The position numbers and the translations under genes are program-made. The notes under the pieces are model-generated. The model was not told the origin of the DNA and searched no databases. It saw nothing but the letters and a program-made list of their open reading frames with translations. This document shows, one piece after another, positions 8,227 to 16,048 of a stretch of DNA of 64,000 bases; position 1 is the first letter of the stretch, and every line of letters starts with the position of its first letter. Source of the DNA: Sideroxydans sp. CL21 (lineage in GTDB: Bacteria; Pseudomonadota; Gammaproteobacteria; Burkholderiales; Gallionellaceae); NCBI RefSeq assembly GCF_902459525.1, contig NZ_LR699166.1, forward strand, positions 186,001 through 250,000, written 5' to 3'.

Positions 8227-9426
8227 ATGAGTGACCAACGGCAACGGATCAAAGTATTAAGCGCCGGCATCTTCAGCCTGATACTGGTGATGGGTGTCGC
8301 CCGCTTTGCCTATACACCCTTGCTGCCGTTGATGCAGCATCAGGCGGGGCTGGGCGTTGCCGCAGCGGGCTGGCTGGCAGCGATCAATTATGCCGGATAC
8401 CTGAGCGGCGCGCTCATCGCTTCATTGATCAGCGACATGGTGCTCAAGGATCGCCTGTACCGCATCGGCATGATCCTGGCCATCGTGAGTACTGTCATGA
8501 TGGGCATGACCACGGATTTCACCGTCTGGGCGATATCCCGTTATGTCGCGGGCCTGAGCAGTGCGGCGGGCCTGCTCCTGGGAAGCGGGCTGATCCTCAA
8601 CTGGCTGATCCGCCATAACCACCACAGCGAACTGGGCATCCATTTTGCGGGCATCGGCCTCGGCATAGCATCCGCCGCCGCCGCCGTATTCCTGATGAAC
8701 CAGTGGCTAAGCTGGGATCAGCAATGGTACGTGCTCACGGCACTGGGATGCCTGCTGCTAGTTCCCGCGCTGGGCTGGTTGCCTCCTCCGGATCGCAGCG
8801 CCGTGACCAAGACGGGCCAGAAGATGGAAGATGCGCCGCCGAGCGCTTTCTTCATGCGTCTTTTGATGTCCGCGTATTTCTGTGCGGGCATCGGCTATGT
8901 GGTCAGCGCAACATTCATTGTCGCCATCATCGACCATATGCCCGGCATGGCAGGAAAGGGAACGCTTGTTTTCTTCGTGATCGGAATCGCCGCGGCACCA
9001 TCGTGTATCGCCTGGGATCTGATTGCGCGCCGTATCGGAAAACTCAATGCACTGATCGCTGCATCAGTCCTTCAGATTTTCGGAATCATGCTTCCGGTCC
9101 TCGCTGGCGGATTGTTTGCGGCAATTGCCGGAGCGATTCTTTTCGGCGGTACTGTCATGGGTATCGTGAGCCTGGTGCTGACCATGGCAGGCCAATACTA
9201 TCCGACCCGCCCTGCCAAGATGATGGGCAAGATGACGCTTTCATACGGAGCCGCCCAGATCATCGCTCCCGCCGTCACCGGCTGGCTTGCTACTCGCCTG
9301 GGCAGCTATGCAGAAGGTCTCTATCTGGCGGGCGGGGCAATGTTTGCAGGGACCCTGATCCTCCTGATCCTCAGGGCTGTGGAGAAACGTGAAGGCGGCA
9401 ACATCGTCGCGGCACAACAGCCGTAA
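8227..9426 (+). CDS. YbfB/YjiJ-family MFS transporter
   Basis: 399 residues with about 12 hydrophobic segments and the family opening GIFSLILVMGVARFAYTPLL, followed by AGWLAAINYAGYLSGAL. These major-facilitator proteins sit in the inner membrane and are assumed to export small molecules; substrates are largely unknown. The gene follows the SDR by 71 bp on the same strand and could remove products or toxic substrates of the OYE/SDR pair. Confidence 0.88.
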   Translation: MSDQRQRIKVLSAGIFSLILVMGVARFAYTPLLPLMQHQAGLGVAAAGWLAAINYAGYLSGALIASLISDMVLKDRLYRIGMILAIVSTVMMGMTTDFTVWAISRYVAGLSSAAGLLLGSGLILNWLIRHNHHSELGIHFAGIGLGIASAAAAVFLMNQWLSWDQQWYVLTALGCLLLVPALGWLPPPDRSAVTKTGQKMEDAPPSAFFMRLLMSAYFCAGIGYVVSATFIVAIIDHMPGMAGKGTLVFFVIGIAAAPSCIAWDLIARRIGKLNALIAASVLQIFGIMLPVLAGGLFAAIAGAILFGGTVMGIVSLVLTMAGQYYPTRPAKMMGKMTLSYGAAQIIAPAVTGWLATRLGSYAEGLYLAGGAMFAGTLILLILRAVEKREGGNIVAAQQP

Positions 9427-9441
9427 ATAGCAGCTCAAACG

Positions 9442-9458
9442 CCTTACTGCCAGTAAGG
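9442..9458 (+). repeat. Small hairpin between MFS and hemerythrin genes
   Basis: CCTTACT-gcc-AGTAAGG with a 7-bp stem, 15 nt after the MFS stop. No T-run. It may mark the end of the upstream transcript, but support is limited to the fold. Confidence 0.4.
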
Positions 9459-9544
9459 ATGAGGCGTTGGGCGATGCACTGTAGAATGAGAGAGCGTCAA
9501 GAACTTAAAAAGAGGGAAAGCCAACCAGCATAGGAGGAGTGAGA

Positions 9545-9928
9545 ATGCATGATGTGCCAGAGATCGAACAGCAGCATCAGAAGCTTGTCAGCATGCTAAA
9601 CGGACTGAACGAGGCCGTGAAAAACAAGGAGCCACGGACCGATATTTACCGGATCATCGACGATGTGATCGCATATACGTGTCTGCATTTCGAGATCGAA
9701 GAGCAGCTGATGGTCGAGGCCGGATACCCCGAGATCGAGGCGCATAAGGACAAACACAAACAGCTGGTTCAGGAAGCACTCCATCTCAAGGAAAAGCTGG
9801 ATTATGTCGGTGGAGAGATGTTCACGGACTGGTTCACTCACTGGCCGTTCGCCAGGGTGCTTGCGCATATTCAGTATGCAGACAACCAGATCAAGGACTA
9901 CATCTCCCAGCATAGCGTGAAGGTATAA
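9545..9928 (+). CDS. Bacteriohemerythrin-like O2-binding protein
   Basis: 127-residue single-domain hemerythrin. The di-iron ligand set is readable: His11 (QQHQKLV), His48 and Glu52 (HFEIEE), His67 and His71 (HKDKH), His108 and Asp113 (HIQYAD). Such proteins bind oxygen for storage or delivery, or act as O2/iron sensors in the cytoplasm. The ATG at 9545 lies 7 nt after AGGAGG (9532-9537); the GTG at 9539 is too close to that site. It is monocistronic, with a 13-bp hairpin downstream. Confidence 0.9.
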   Translation: MHDVPEIEQQHQKLVSMLNGLNEAVKNKEPRTDIYRIIDDVIAYTCLHFEIEEQLMVEAGYPEIEAHKDKHKQLVQEALHLKEKLDYVGGEMFTDWFTHWPFARVLAHIQYADNQIKDYISQHSVKV

Positions 9929-10007
9929 AGTCTCGCGCGCACCATCGCGGAGATTTTATTCGGGGCTTGCTTGTACAGAATTTCGCGTAGGAGTTTGGCG
10001 CAGACAA

Positions 10008-10046
10008 TCCGGTGAGCAGGTTCCCGACCGCACCCTGCTCACCGGA
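10008..10046. terminator. 13-bp hairpin between hemerythrin and a convergent small gene
   Basis: TCCGGTGAGCAGG (10008-10020) pairs perfectly with CCTGCTCACCGGA (10034-10046) around a 13-nt loop. It lies between two convergent genes, so it could serve both as a terminator, though no T-run is present on either side. Confidence 0.6.
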
Positions 10047-10126
10047 GTATTTGCATAGCCCGGTATTGAAGGCGGCATTGGCGGGCACGCAAAACTATCG
10101 AGCTCGCGACCCTTGATGCAACCTAC

Positions 10127-10255
10127 TCAAGCCACCGCAATAAACATAAGCCCAACCGCGCAGACAAAGACAACCATCACTATGAAAAGCTCAACGCTAC
10201 GCACTACGTCGATGGCGTTTTCACTGGTAACGTGTTCCAAAATATGGGAGTTCAT
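10127..10255 (-). CDS. 42-aa single-span membrane protein
   Basis: Short gene beginning MNSHILEHVTSENAIDVV. Its ATG (minus strand, 10255-10253) follows a perfect AGGAGG (complement at 10263-10268) with a 7-nt spacer. The last 20 or so residues (FIVMVVFVCAVGLMFIAVA) form one membrane helix that runs to the C-terminus, as in tail-anchored or subunit-type small proteins. No family is recognised. It is unlike the other two short membrane proteins of the window in sequence. The strong ribosome-binding site and clean amphiphilic layout are the main evidence for coding. Confidence 0.6.
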   Translation of the reverse strand: MNSHILEHVTSENAIDVVRSVELFIVMVVFVCAVGLMFIAVA

Positions 10256-10534
10256 ATGTCAACCTCCTGCAGATAATTTGAAACAACTACTTCAAACCCA
10301 GTAGTCATTGCACCTGTGTTTGATCCGCTCCACAAAGTGCGATTTCATTATACTAAGCAGACTAATAAGGTCAAGTATTGACGGATTTTGGGGTATATTT
10401 AAAACGTCATTCAAAGAGCAGAATTCGTTTAATTTTGTTCAAGGAAAATCGCAAAGAAGACAGTAGATTCAGCACGGTGTGCAGATGATCGTGGCACATT
10501 TATCCTTGCCGTAACCAGAGTGGGAGAGTTCATC

Positions 10535-11233
10535 ATGAATAAACTTGCGCGTTTAATCCTCCTTGCCGTTCTTTTATCAGTACCCCTCGTCCTTGAGGCC
10601 GCAGAACCTGCGCTTATCTATTGGAACTCGGATGCAGGCAAGATATTGCGTGCCCGCATTCCGGCTGATGCGGATTATTGGCAACTGAGTCCCTGGTTTG
10701 CCGAGCAGATCAACCAGACCTATTGCTCCGTTGCCAGCGCGATCACGGTTCTCAACGCGTTGCCGATCAAGAAGCCGGTCGATCCGATTTACGCGCCCAA
10801 TGCCTACTTCACCCAGAGCAACTATTTCACACCGGAAGTCGCCAAGGTGATCAGTCCGCAGACCGTGCTGGCTCAAGGCATGACACGGGATGAAATGGTA
10901 CAGACCCTGGTGCGCCAGGGTGTCAAAGCCGTATCCATTGCCGGCGATTCCATCGATGACAAAGGATTGCGCACTTTGCTGCAGAAGGCACTGGGCGACG
11001 ACGGGCAGTTCGTGCTGGTCAATTATTTGCGTACAGCTGTTGGACAGGAAGGGGGAGGTCATTGGTCGGTGCTGGCAGCCTACGATGCGCAGTCCGACCG
11101 AGTGCTGATCCTCGATGTGGCCAAGTATATGTATGCCCCGGCGTGGGTCGGGATCGACACACTGCAAAAGGCGATTGCCACCATAGATACAACCAGCAAC
11201 AAAGCCCGTGGATTGGTTGTTGTGTCGGAATGA
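10535..11233 (+). CDS. Secreted phytochelatin-synthase-like cysteine peptidase
   Basis: 232 residues with a signal peptide (MNKLARLILLAVLLSVPLVLEAA). The rest is the papain-like phytochelatin-synthase domain: catalytic Cys64 in QTYCSVASAITVLNAL, His176 in GGGHWSVLAAYD and Asp194 in ILDVAKY. Full-length plant enzymes make phytochelatins from glutathione; short bacterial forms lacking the C-terminal domain mainly hydrolyse glutathione to gamma-Glu-Cys. An exported location would place it on periplasmic glutathione or peptides, so metal tolerance is possible but not shown. ATG 10535 is preceded by GGGAG with an 8-nt gap and is followed by a good signal sequence. The exported methyltransferase-like gene begins 10 bp after its stop. 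Confidence 0.88.
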   Translation: MNKLARLILLAVLLSVPLVLEAAEPALIYWNSDAGKILRARIPADADYWQLSPWFAEQINQTYCSVASAITVLNALPIKKPVDPIYAPNAYFTQSNYFTPEVAKVISPQTVLAQGMTRDEMVQTLVRQGVKAVSIAGDSIDDKGLRTLLQKALGDDGQFVLVNYLRTAVGQEGGGHWSVLAAYDAQSDRVLILDVAKYMYAPAWVGIDTLQKAIATIDTTSNKARGLVVVSE

Positions 11234-11243
11234 AGGAGAGAGC

Positions 11244-12008
11244 ATGTCTGCACAATATGCGTTGAGCTTGATTAAATTCCCAGCCCTGCTGGTCTTCGCC
11301 ACGTTGGTTTGGAGCGTGAACGGAAATGCCGCGACGGCAACGGGTGACGCGCAAAATCTGGATTCGCTATACCGGCAGGTGGCTGCCAGCCCGATACGCA
11401 CGGATGACGATCGACAGGTGGATGCATCGCGCAAACCGGTAGAATTCCTGCAGTTCGCGAATGTCCGTCCGGGCATGCTGGTGCTGGATGTAGCTACCGG
11501 CAGAGGCTATACCACCCAGCTACTGGCGCTGGCAGTGGGAAACAGCGGGACCGTATGGGCTCAAGCCGACAAACCGCGACAGGAACTAACCAAACGACTG
11601 GCAGATCATCCGCAGCCGAATATCATCCCGGTAGTGCGGCCTTATGATGATCCGGTGCCGGACGATGCACCCAAGCTGGACCTGATTACCATTATTCTGA
11701 ACTACCACGATATCGCCTACATGCCGGTTGATCGTGCCAGGATGAACCAGCGATTGTTCGGTGCGTTGAAATCCGGCGGGCACCTGATTGTCATCGACCA
11801 CTCGGCTAAAAAGGGTGAGGGCGTTACGGTTGCCAAAACGCTCCATCGCATAGATGAATCGGTGGTATTGAGCGAGCTGCAGCAAGCCGGCTTCAAGCTC
11901 GAACAGGAAGGCGACTTTCTGCATAACCCGTCGGATCCGCGGGAGCAGGCATTCTTCCATATGAAGATGCCGACAGACAGCTTTGCTTTGCGCTTCGTCA
12001 AACCTTAG
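11244..12008 (+). CDS. Exported class I SAM-methyltransferase-like protein
   Basis: 254 residues. A hydrophobic N-terminal segment (FPALLVFATLVWSVNGNAA) resembles a signal peptide. The body is a Rossmann methyltransferase fold: motif I is VLDVATGRGYTTQLLAL and a later strand is GGHLIVIDHSAKKGEG. It resembles the predicted methyltransferase group COG4798, whose members often carry signal peptides. A SAM-dependent enzyme outside the cytoplasm is puzzling because SAM is not expected there; it may have lost catalysis or be membrane-anchored facing inward. ATG 11244 is 5 nt after AAGGAG. It is co-transcribed with the phytochelatin-synthase-like gene. Confidence 0.82.
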   Translation: MSAQYALSLIKFPALLVFATLVWSVNGNAATATGDAQNLDSLYRQVAASPIRTDDDRQVDASRKPVEFLQFANVRPGMLVLDVATGRGYTTQLLALAVGNSGTVWAQADKPRQELTKRLADHPQPNIIPVVRPYDDPVPDDAPKLDLITIILNYHDIAYMPVDRARMNQRLFGALKSGGHLIVIDHSAKKGEGVTVAKTLHRIDESVVLSELQQAGFKLEQEGDFLHNPSDPREQAFFHMKMPTDSFALRFVKP

Positions 12009-12132
12009 TCGGGCGCTCCTGGCAAAATGCATTCAAGGGGAAGGCCGTTCAGCTTTACGAAGCCGGGGCATGAATGTTTGAAACACCCCATGGGCGATTC
12101 ACAAGATTAAGCAGAATTTCGGGCGCACTCAT

Positions 12133-12570
12133 ATGACGGACAACATCATTGAATTTCTGCTTCACTGGGGAATCACGGCGATATCGCTTTGGGTAGCCAG
12201 TTTCATATTTCACGGCATCTCGTTCAGCAACAAGCAGTCCCTGTTGATATCCGCGCTCCTGCTGGGACTGGCCAATGCGGTCATCAGGCCGGTCGTCATC
12301 TTTCTGACCATCCCGCTGACGATTTTCACCTTCGGATTCTTCCTGCTGGTGATCAATGCGCTGATGATGCTTCTGGTGTCGTCTGCCGTACCCGGATTCA
12401 AGATATCGGGATTCTGGACAGCGTTTTTTTCGAGCATTTTCATCGCGGCGCTCAGTTTCATCGTGGGCATGCTCATCTTCCAGTCAGGCGACAACCCGGT
12501 TGTCATTCCAACGCAACGCGGTTTGACCTTCGCCCTGAAATCGGCTCACCATGTTTGGGAACTCGCCTGA
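12133..12570 (+). CDS. Phage-holin-IV-family membrane protein (YvlD-like)
   Basis: 145 residues with four hydrophobic helices, including LLISALLLGLANAVIRP and IPLTIFTFGFFLLVINALMM, the signature stretch of the Pfam phage_holin_4_2 / YvlD group. Despite the family name these are widespread chromosomal inner-membrane proteins of unknown role, in some bacteria tied to envelope stress. The last ~25 residues are polar and poorly conserved. No phage genes are nearby. Confidence 0.85.
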   Translation: MTDNIIEFLLHWGITAISLWVASFIFHGISFSNKQSLLISALLLGLANAVIRPVVIFLTIPLTIFTFGFFLLVINALMMLLVSSAVPGFKISGFWTAFFSSIFIAALSFIVGMLIFQSGDNPVVIPTQRGLTFALKSAHHVWELA

Positions 12571-12829
12571 AGGATGCAACTCCGATATTCGGCAGGGAAG
12601 GGTCATCAAAGGGGGCAAGGCATCTAATGGTCAGCTCGTACAGCGCACACCGGATTCCGGAGTGGTTTCGGGTGTCTACCTACCGTTTGTCTCCAACTGT
12701 TTGCCGCCCATCGTCGGCACGGCTGTTCTGTCTTCGAAACGGCCATGCAGTGCGTTGATGACAATGCGGCAAAAACATATGAACGGCCGCAGGAAATTAA
12801 CCCGCTTTTTTATTACAGGAGCATTTACC

Positions 12830-13180
12830 ATGACAATCAAGATGAGCCATATCGTAGCTGCGCTGATGTTCGCTTCCATTTCAGTCGCCCACGCAGAAAC
12901 TGCGAATCAGCCGGTAACCCAGGGCGAAGCCAGTGTCGACAAAAACCTGAGCAGAAACAAAGATAACAAGGGGTTGCAGAATGCCGACCAGCGGCTGGAG
13001 GCCAATCAGGCGAAGATCGCGGCAAAACGCGCCGACGCTGATAAGACGGCCGACACCGCCAAACAAAAAAAGAACAAAGAAGAAAAACATGAACGCATGG
13101 AAAAGCATGAGCGCATGGAGAAAATGGAGCGCATGGAAAAAGTGGAACGTCCCGACAGGATCGAACGCCCGGGAAAATAA
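12830..13180 (+). CDS. Secreted charged protein with HERMEK repeats
   Basis: 116 residues. A signal peptide ends at AHA-ETA near residue 22. The mature part is very hydrophilic, rich in Lys, Glu, Asp and Ala and predicted helical. It ends in three 6-residue repeats (HERMEK, HERMEK, MERMEK) and a degenerate VERPDR/IERPGK tail. ATG 12830 is preceded by AGGAG at 12817-12821; an upstream in-frame start at 12551 would add unconserved sequence. An intrinsic terminator follows. No known domain is recognised; a periplasmic coiled or metal-binding role (His, Met, Glu) is speculation. Confidence 0.75.
   Translation: MTIKMSHIVAALMFASISVAHAETANQPVTQGEASVDKNLSRNKDNKGLQNADQRLEANQAKIAAKRADADKTADTAKQKKNKEEKHERMEKHERMEKMERMEKVERPDRIERPGK
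13088..13141 (+). repeat. Three 18-bp tandem coding repeats
   Basis: Units start at 13088, 13106 and 13124 and encode HERMEK, HERMEK and MERMEK. A fourth, degenerate unit follows at 13142 (VERPDR). Unit copy number could vary between strains by slippage. Confidence 0.85.
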
Positions 13181-13198
13181 CTGCAACATCTGACCGGC

Positions 13199-13225
13199 CC
13201 CGGCGGATACCCTGCCGGGATTTTT
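13199..13225 (+). terminator. Intrinsic terminator
   Basis: CCCGGC (13199-13204) pairs with GCCGGG (13214-13219), followed by ATTTTT. It lies 18 nt after the stop of the HERMEK gene, so the barrel gene downstream probably has its own promoter or depends on read-through. Confidence 0.8.
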
Positions 13226-13245
13226 ACTCTTGAAGGATGCAAGCA

Positions 13246-14004
13246 ATGAGAAAACGATTTGTTGTGCTGACCCTGCTCGCAATCTCGCTTCCAGCGGCGG
13301 CGGCAGATCAATTCAGCCTTGGCACGGGGTTCGATTACACTACAGGCAAGTATGGCGATACAAAATCAACCGACATTCTGTACATCCCCGTTACCGCGAA
13401 GTATGTGTCGGACGAATTGACTCTGAAGCTGACCGTGCCCTACATCAGCATCACCGGCCCCGGCGGAGTTGCTTATGGGATCGGGCGGTTCGGCAAAATG
13501 ACTGCGCGAACCACCACCACAACCAATTCCGGATTGGGGGACGTAATCGCGTCGGCCGGTCACACCATCTATTCAGCAGGCCCCCTCATGCTCGATCTCG
13601 TCGGCAATATAAAGTTTGGCACTGCAGATGCGAACAAGGGGCTTGGAACCGGAAAGAACGATTACTCGGCCCAGATCGACGGCTACTATGCGCTCAACAG
13701 GACCACTCTGTTTGGAACGGCAGGCTACAGGATTTATGGCTCGCCCGTTGACGGGGTAAATTTGACCAACGAGCCTTACGGCACCATTGGTGCGAACCAG
13801 AAGCTGAACGACAAGACCAGCGCAGGGGCCATGCTGGATGTGGCGAAAAGTCCGAGCATCTACAGTGGAGACCAGGAAGAATTGACCGTTTATGTCTCGC
13901 AGAAGATCGCCGCCGACACCAAGGTCCAGGCGCATGTCATGAAAGGTTTCTCGAATGGCAGTCCGGACACCGGCATCGGTGCCATGATCATCGGCTACTT
14001 TTAA
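13246..14004 (+). CDS. Outer-membrane beta-barrel protein
   Basis: 252 residues with a signal peptide (MRKRFVVLTLLAISLPAAAA) and a mature part made of alternating short strands with Gly/Tyr/aromatic pairs (FSLGTGFDYTTGKYG, LTLKLTVPYISITGPGG), ending in Phe (MIIGYF), as outer-membrane barrels do. It resembles the MetA-pathway/phenol-degradation type of putative OM transporters. ATG 13246 is chosen because GAAGGA at 13232-13237 lies 8 nt upstream; the in-frame ATG at 13237 overlaps that site. The transported substrate is unknown. Confidence 0.78.
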   Translation: MRKRFVVLTLLAISLPAAAADQFSLGTGFDYTTGKYGDTKSTDILYIPVTAKYVSDELTLKLTVPYISITGPGGVAYGIGRFGKMTARTTTTTNSGLGDVIASAGHTIYSAGPLMLDLVGNIKFGTADANKGLGTGKNDYSAQIDGYYALNRTTLFGTAGYRIYGSPVDGVNLTNEPYGTIGANQKLNDKTSAGAMLDVAKSPSIYSGDQEELTVYVSQKIAADTKVQAHVMKGFSNGSPDTGIGAMIIGYF

Positions 14005-14073
14005 GAAGCACGCGCAGGTGTCACTGCCGGCGTCAGCGAATCTCGGGTATGTCTTGAGGGAGTGCGTGTCTCG

Positions 14074-16032
14074 TCACGATGCCCAGCGTGCTTCCAGCAA
14101 CCTGTCCTCGCGTTCTTCCGGCACCCGTTGCATGAACGGGCAATCGCGGCGATGGATGGTGATGCCGCGGTCGCGCGTGACATAGCCGATGATCGCGTCC
14201 GGCTTGGCCGGATGGCAGCATCTGGCGGTACGGATCATCAGATTTCCCACGCCTTCGATCAGCACGTTGCCGCTTGCGGTGGGCAGCGTTTGGCTGGCAG
14301 AGCTGCGCGGTGCCGGTGCCGGGGTGTCCTGCGCGATGGCGAGGCTGACGCGGCGCGGGGTAATGTCGCCGCGGCCCAACGCGGCCAGCAGGTCGTCCAG
14401 TTTGTTGAAACGAAGTTTCTGTGCGAGCTTTTCCTGGTTGATGTCGGTCACGCCGACGCGGTGCAGTTCGCGGTCGAGCAGGGTGCGCCCTTGTGCGACG
14501 CTGTCGTCGAAATTCTGCTCGGAAAACCAGTGGCGCACCTTGGCGCGTGACCGCGCACTTTGCAAAAAACCCAGCCTCGGGCTGAGCCAGTCGCGGCTGG
14601 GCCCGCCCTGCTTGGCGGCGAGAATCTCCACGCGTTGGCCTGTCTGCAATTTGGTGTTGAGCGGCACGATGCTGCCGTCGATCTTGGCGCCACGAGTGCG
14701 ATGGCCGAGATCGGTATGCACCACGTAGGCAAAATCCACCGGCGTCGCACCTTTTGGCAGATCGATCACCTTGCCTTGCGGCGTCAGCACATATACGCGG
14801 TCCTGAAGAAGTTCATTCTTGAACTGTGCCTGCAGCTCTCCGCTGTCTGCCAGTTCTTCCTTCCACGCCAGAATCTGGCGGAGCCAGGATATCTTTTCGT
14901 CCACGCCACTCTCGGATTTTTTGTTCTCCTTGTAGCGCCAGTGTGCGGCCACGCCGAGCTCTGAATCGTGATGCATCTGCCGGGTGCGTATCTGCACTTC
15001 GACCGAAAGATCGCGCGGACCGCGCACGGCGGTATGCAGCGAACGGTAGCCGTTCGGCTTGGGGCGCGCGATGTAGTCGTCGAACTCGCTCTGGATCGGC
15101 TGCCACAGCTCGTGCGCGATGGAGAGCGTCGCGTAACATTGCTCAAGGTCGTCTACCAATACCCGCACTGCACGCACGTCGTAGAGCTGGTCGAAATCGA
15201 GATGCTTGCGCTTCATCTTGTTGATGATGCTGTAGATGTGCTTCGGGCGTCCGCTCACTTCGGCCTTGATGCCGGCCTGCACCAATGCCTGCTGCAACCG
15301 TCCGATGACATCGGCGATGTAGCGTTCCCGATCCACGCGCCGTTCGTCGAGTAGTTTGGCGACCTGCTTGTAGACCGTGGGCTCCAGGTAGCGCGTCGAC
15401 AGGTCTTCCAGCTCCCACTTGATCTGCCATACGCCAAGCCGGTTGGCCAACGGCGCAAAGATGCTTTGCGTTTCCTGCGCGATCTGCATTTGCTGTTCCG
15501 GCGTTGCACCTGAAAGGTTGCGCAGCGTCTGGGTGCGCTCGGCCAGCTTGATCAGAACCACGCGAATGTCTTCCACCATCGCCAGCAGCATCTTGCGCAG
15601 ACTCTCGATCTGCCCTGCAGTGTCGCCCTTGTCCTTGGTGGCGGGGCTGCGCATCTCGCTGAACTGGCGGATATGCTCCATCCTGGAGATGCCGTCGACC
15701 AGCATGGTGATGTTGCGGCCGAAACGTTCGGACAGGACTGCAACCCAATTGTCGAGATACTCGGGTACGGCGTGCAGTGCGGCGGCGGCAATGGTCTCGT
15801 GGTCCATGTGCAGGCCGATCAGGATGGAAGCCGAACCGAGCGCATGTTGCAACAATGGCGTGCCGGTGACCTCATGCTTGTCGTGATACAGCGGTGCGGC
15901 GAACTCGCATGCGCGGCGGATCACCTCGATCTCTGCGGGTGCAAAGACCTCGGACAACGCGCCCAGCCAATTTTGGATGTCGGCGCTGTCCTGCCCGGCG
16001 AGCGGAGGAAACTGATGCTGGATCGAGACCAC
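14074..16032 (-). CDS. relA: (p)ppGpp synthetase RelA lacking the ACT domain
   Basis: 652 residues. The N-terminal pseudo-hydrolase domain has HAVPE (87-91) where active hydrolases have HDxxED, so it should not degrade ppGpp. The synthetase domain is intact: GRPKHIYSIINKMKRK at 261-276, the acidic EFDD motif at 316-319 typical of monofunctional RelA, GYRSLHTAV, and EVQIRT at 345-350. TGS follows at about 411-470 and the conserved CC near 602. The protein stops at RLLEARWAS, where homologues continue for roughly 80-90 residues into an ACT/RRM domain; no ACT sequence is found downstream in any frame. It starts with GTG 17 nt after trpD, in the place usually held by trpC. Confidence 0.92.
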   Translation of the reverse strand: MVSIQHQFPPLAGQDSADIQNWLGALSEVFAPAEIEVIRRACEFAAPLYHDKHEVTGTPLLQHALGSASILIGLHMDHETIAAAALHAVPEYLDNWVAVLSERFGRNITMLVDGISRMEHIRQFSEMRSPATKDKGDTAGQIESLRKMLLAMVEDIRVVLIKLAERTQTLRNLSGATPEQQMQIAQETQSIFAPLANRLGVWQIKWELEDLSTRYLEPTVYKQVAKLLDERRVDRERYIADVIGRLQQALVQAGIKAEVSGRPKHIYSIINKMKRKHLDFDQLYDVRAVRVLVDDLEQCYATLSIAHELWQPIQSEFDDYIARPKPNGYRSLHTAVRGPRDLSVEVQIRTRQMHHDSELGVAAHWRYKENKKSESGVDEKISWLRQILAWKEELADSGELQAQFKNELLQDRVYVLTPQGKVIDLPKGATPVDFAYVVHTDLGHRTRGAKIDGSIVPLNTKLQTGQRVEILAAKQGGPSRDWLSPRLGFLQSARSRAKVRHWFSEQNFDDSVAQGRTLLDRELHRVGVTDINQEKLAQKLRFNKLDDLLAALGRGDITPRRVSLAIAQDTPAPAPRSSASQTLPTASGNVLIEGVGNLMIRTARCCHPAKPDAIIGYVTRDRGITIHRRDCPFMQRVPEEREDRLLEARWAS

Positions 16033-16048
16033 GTCTGCGGTAGAAAGA

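Noticed and set aside
9891-10088. 65-codon minus-strand frame after the hemerythrin gene
   Set aside because: It runs through the 13-bp hairpin, has no ribosome-binding site and no recognisable sequence.
12133-12570. Phage remnant suggested by the holin family name
   Set aside because: This family is mostly chromosomal membrane proteins, and no other phage gene is in the window.
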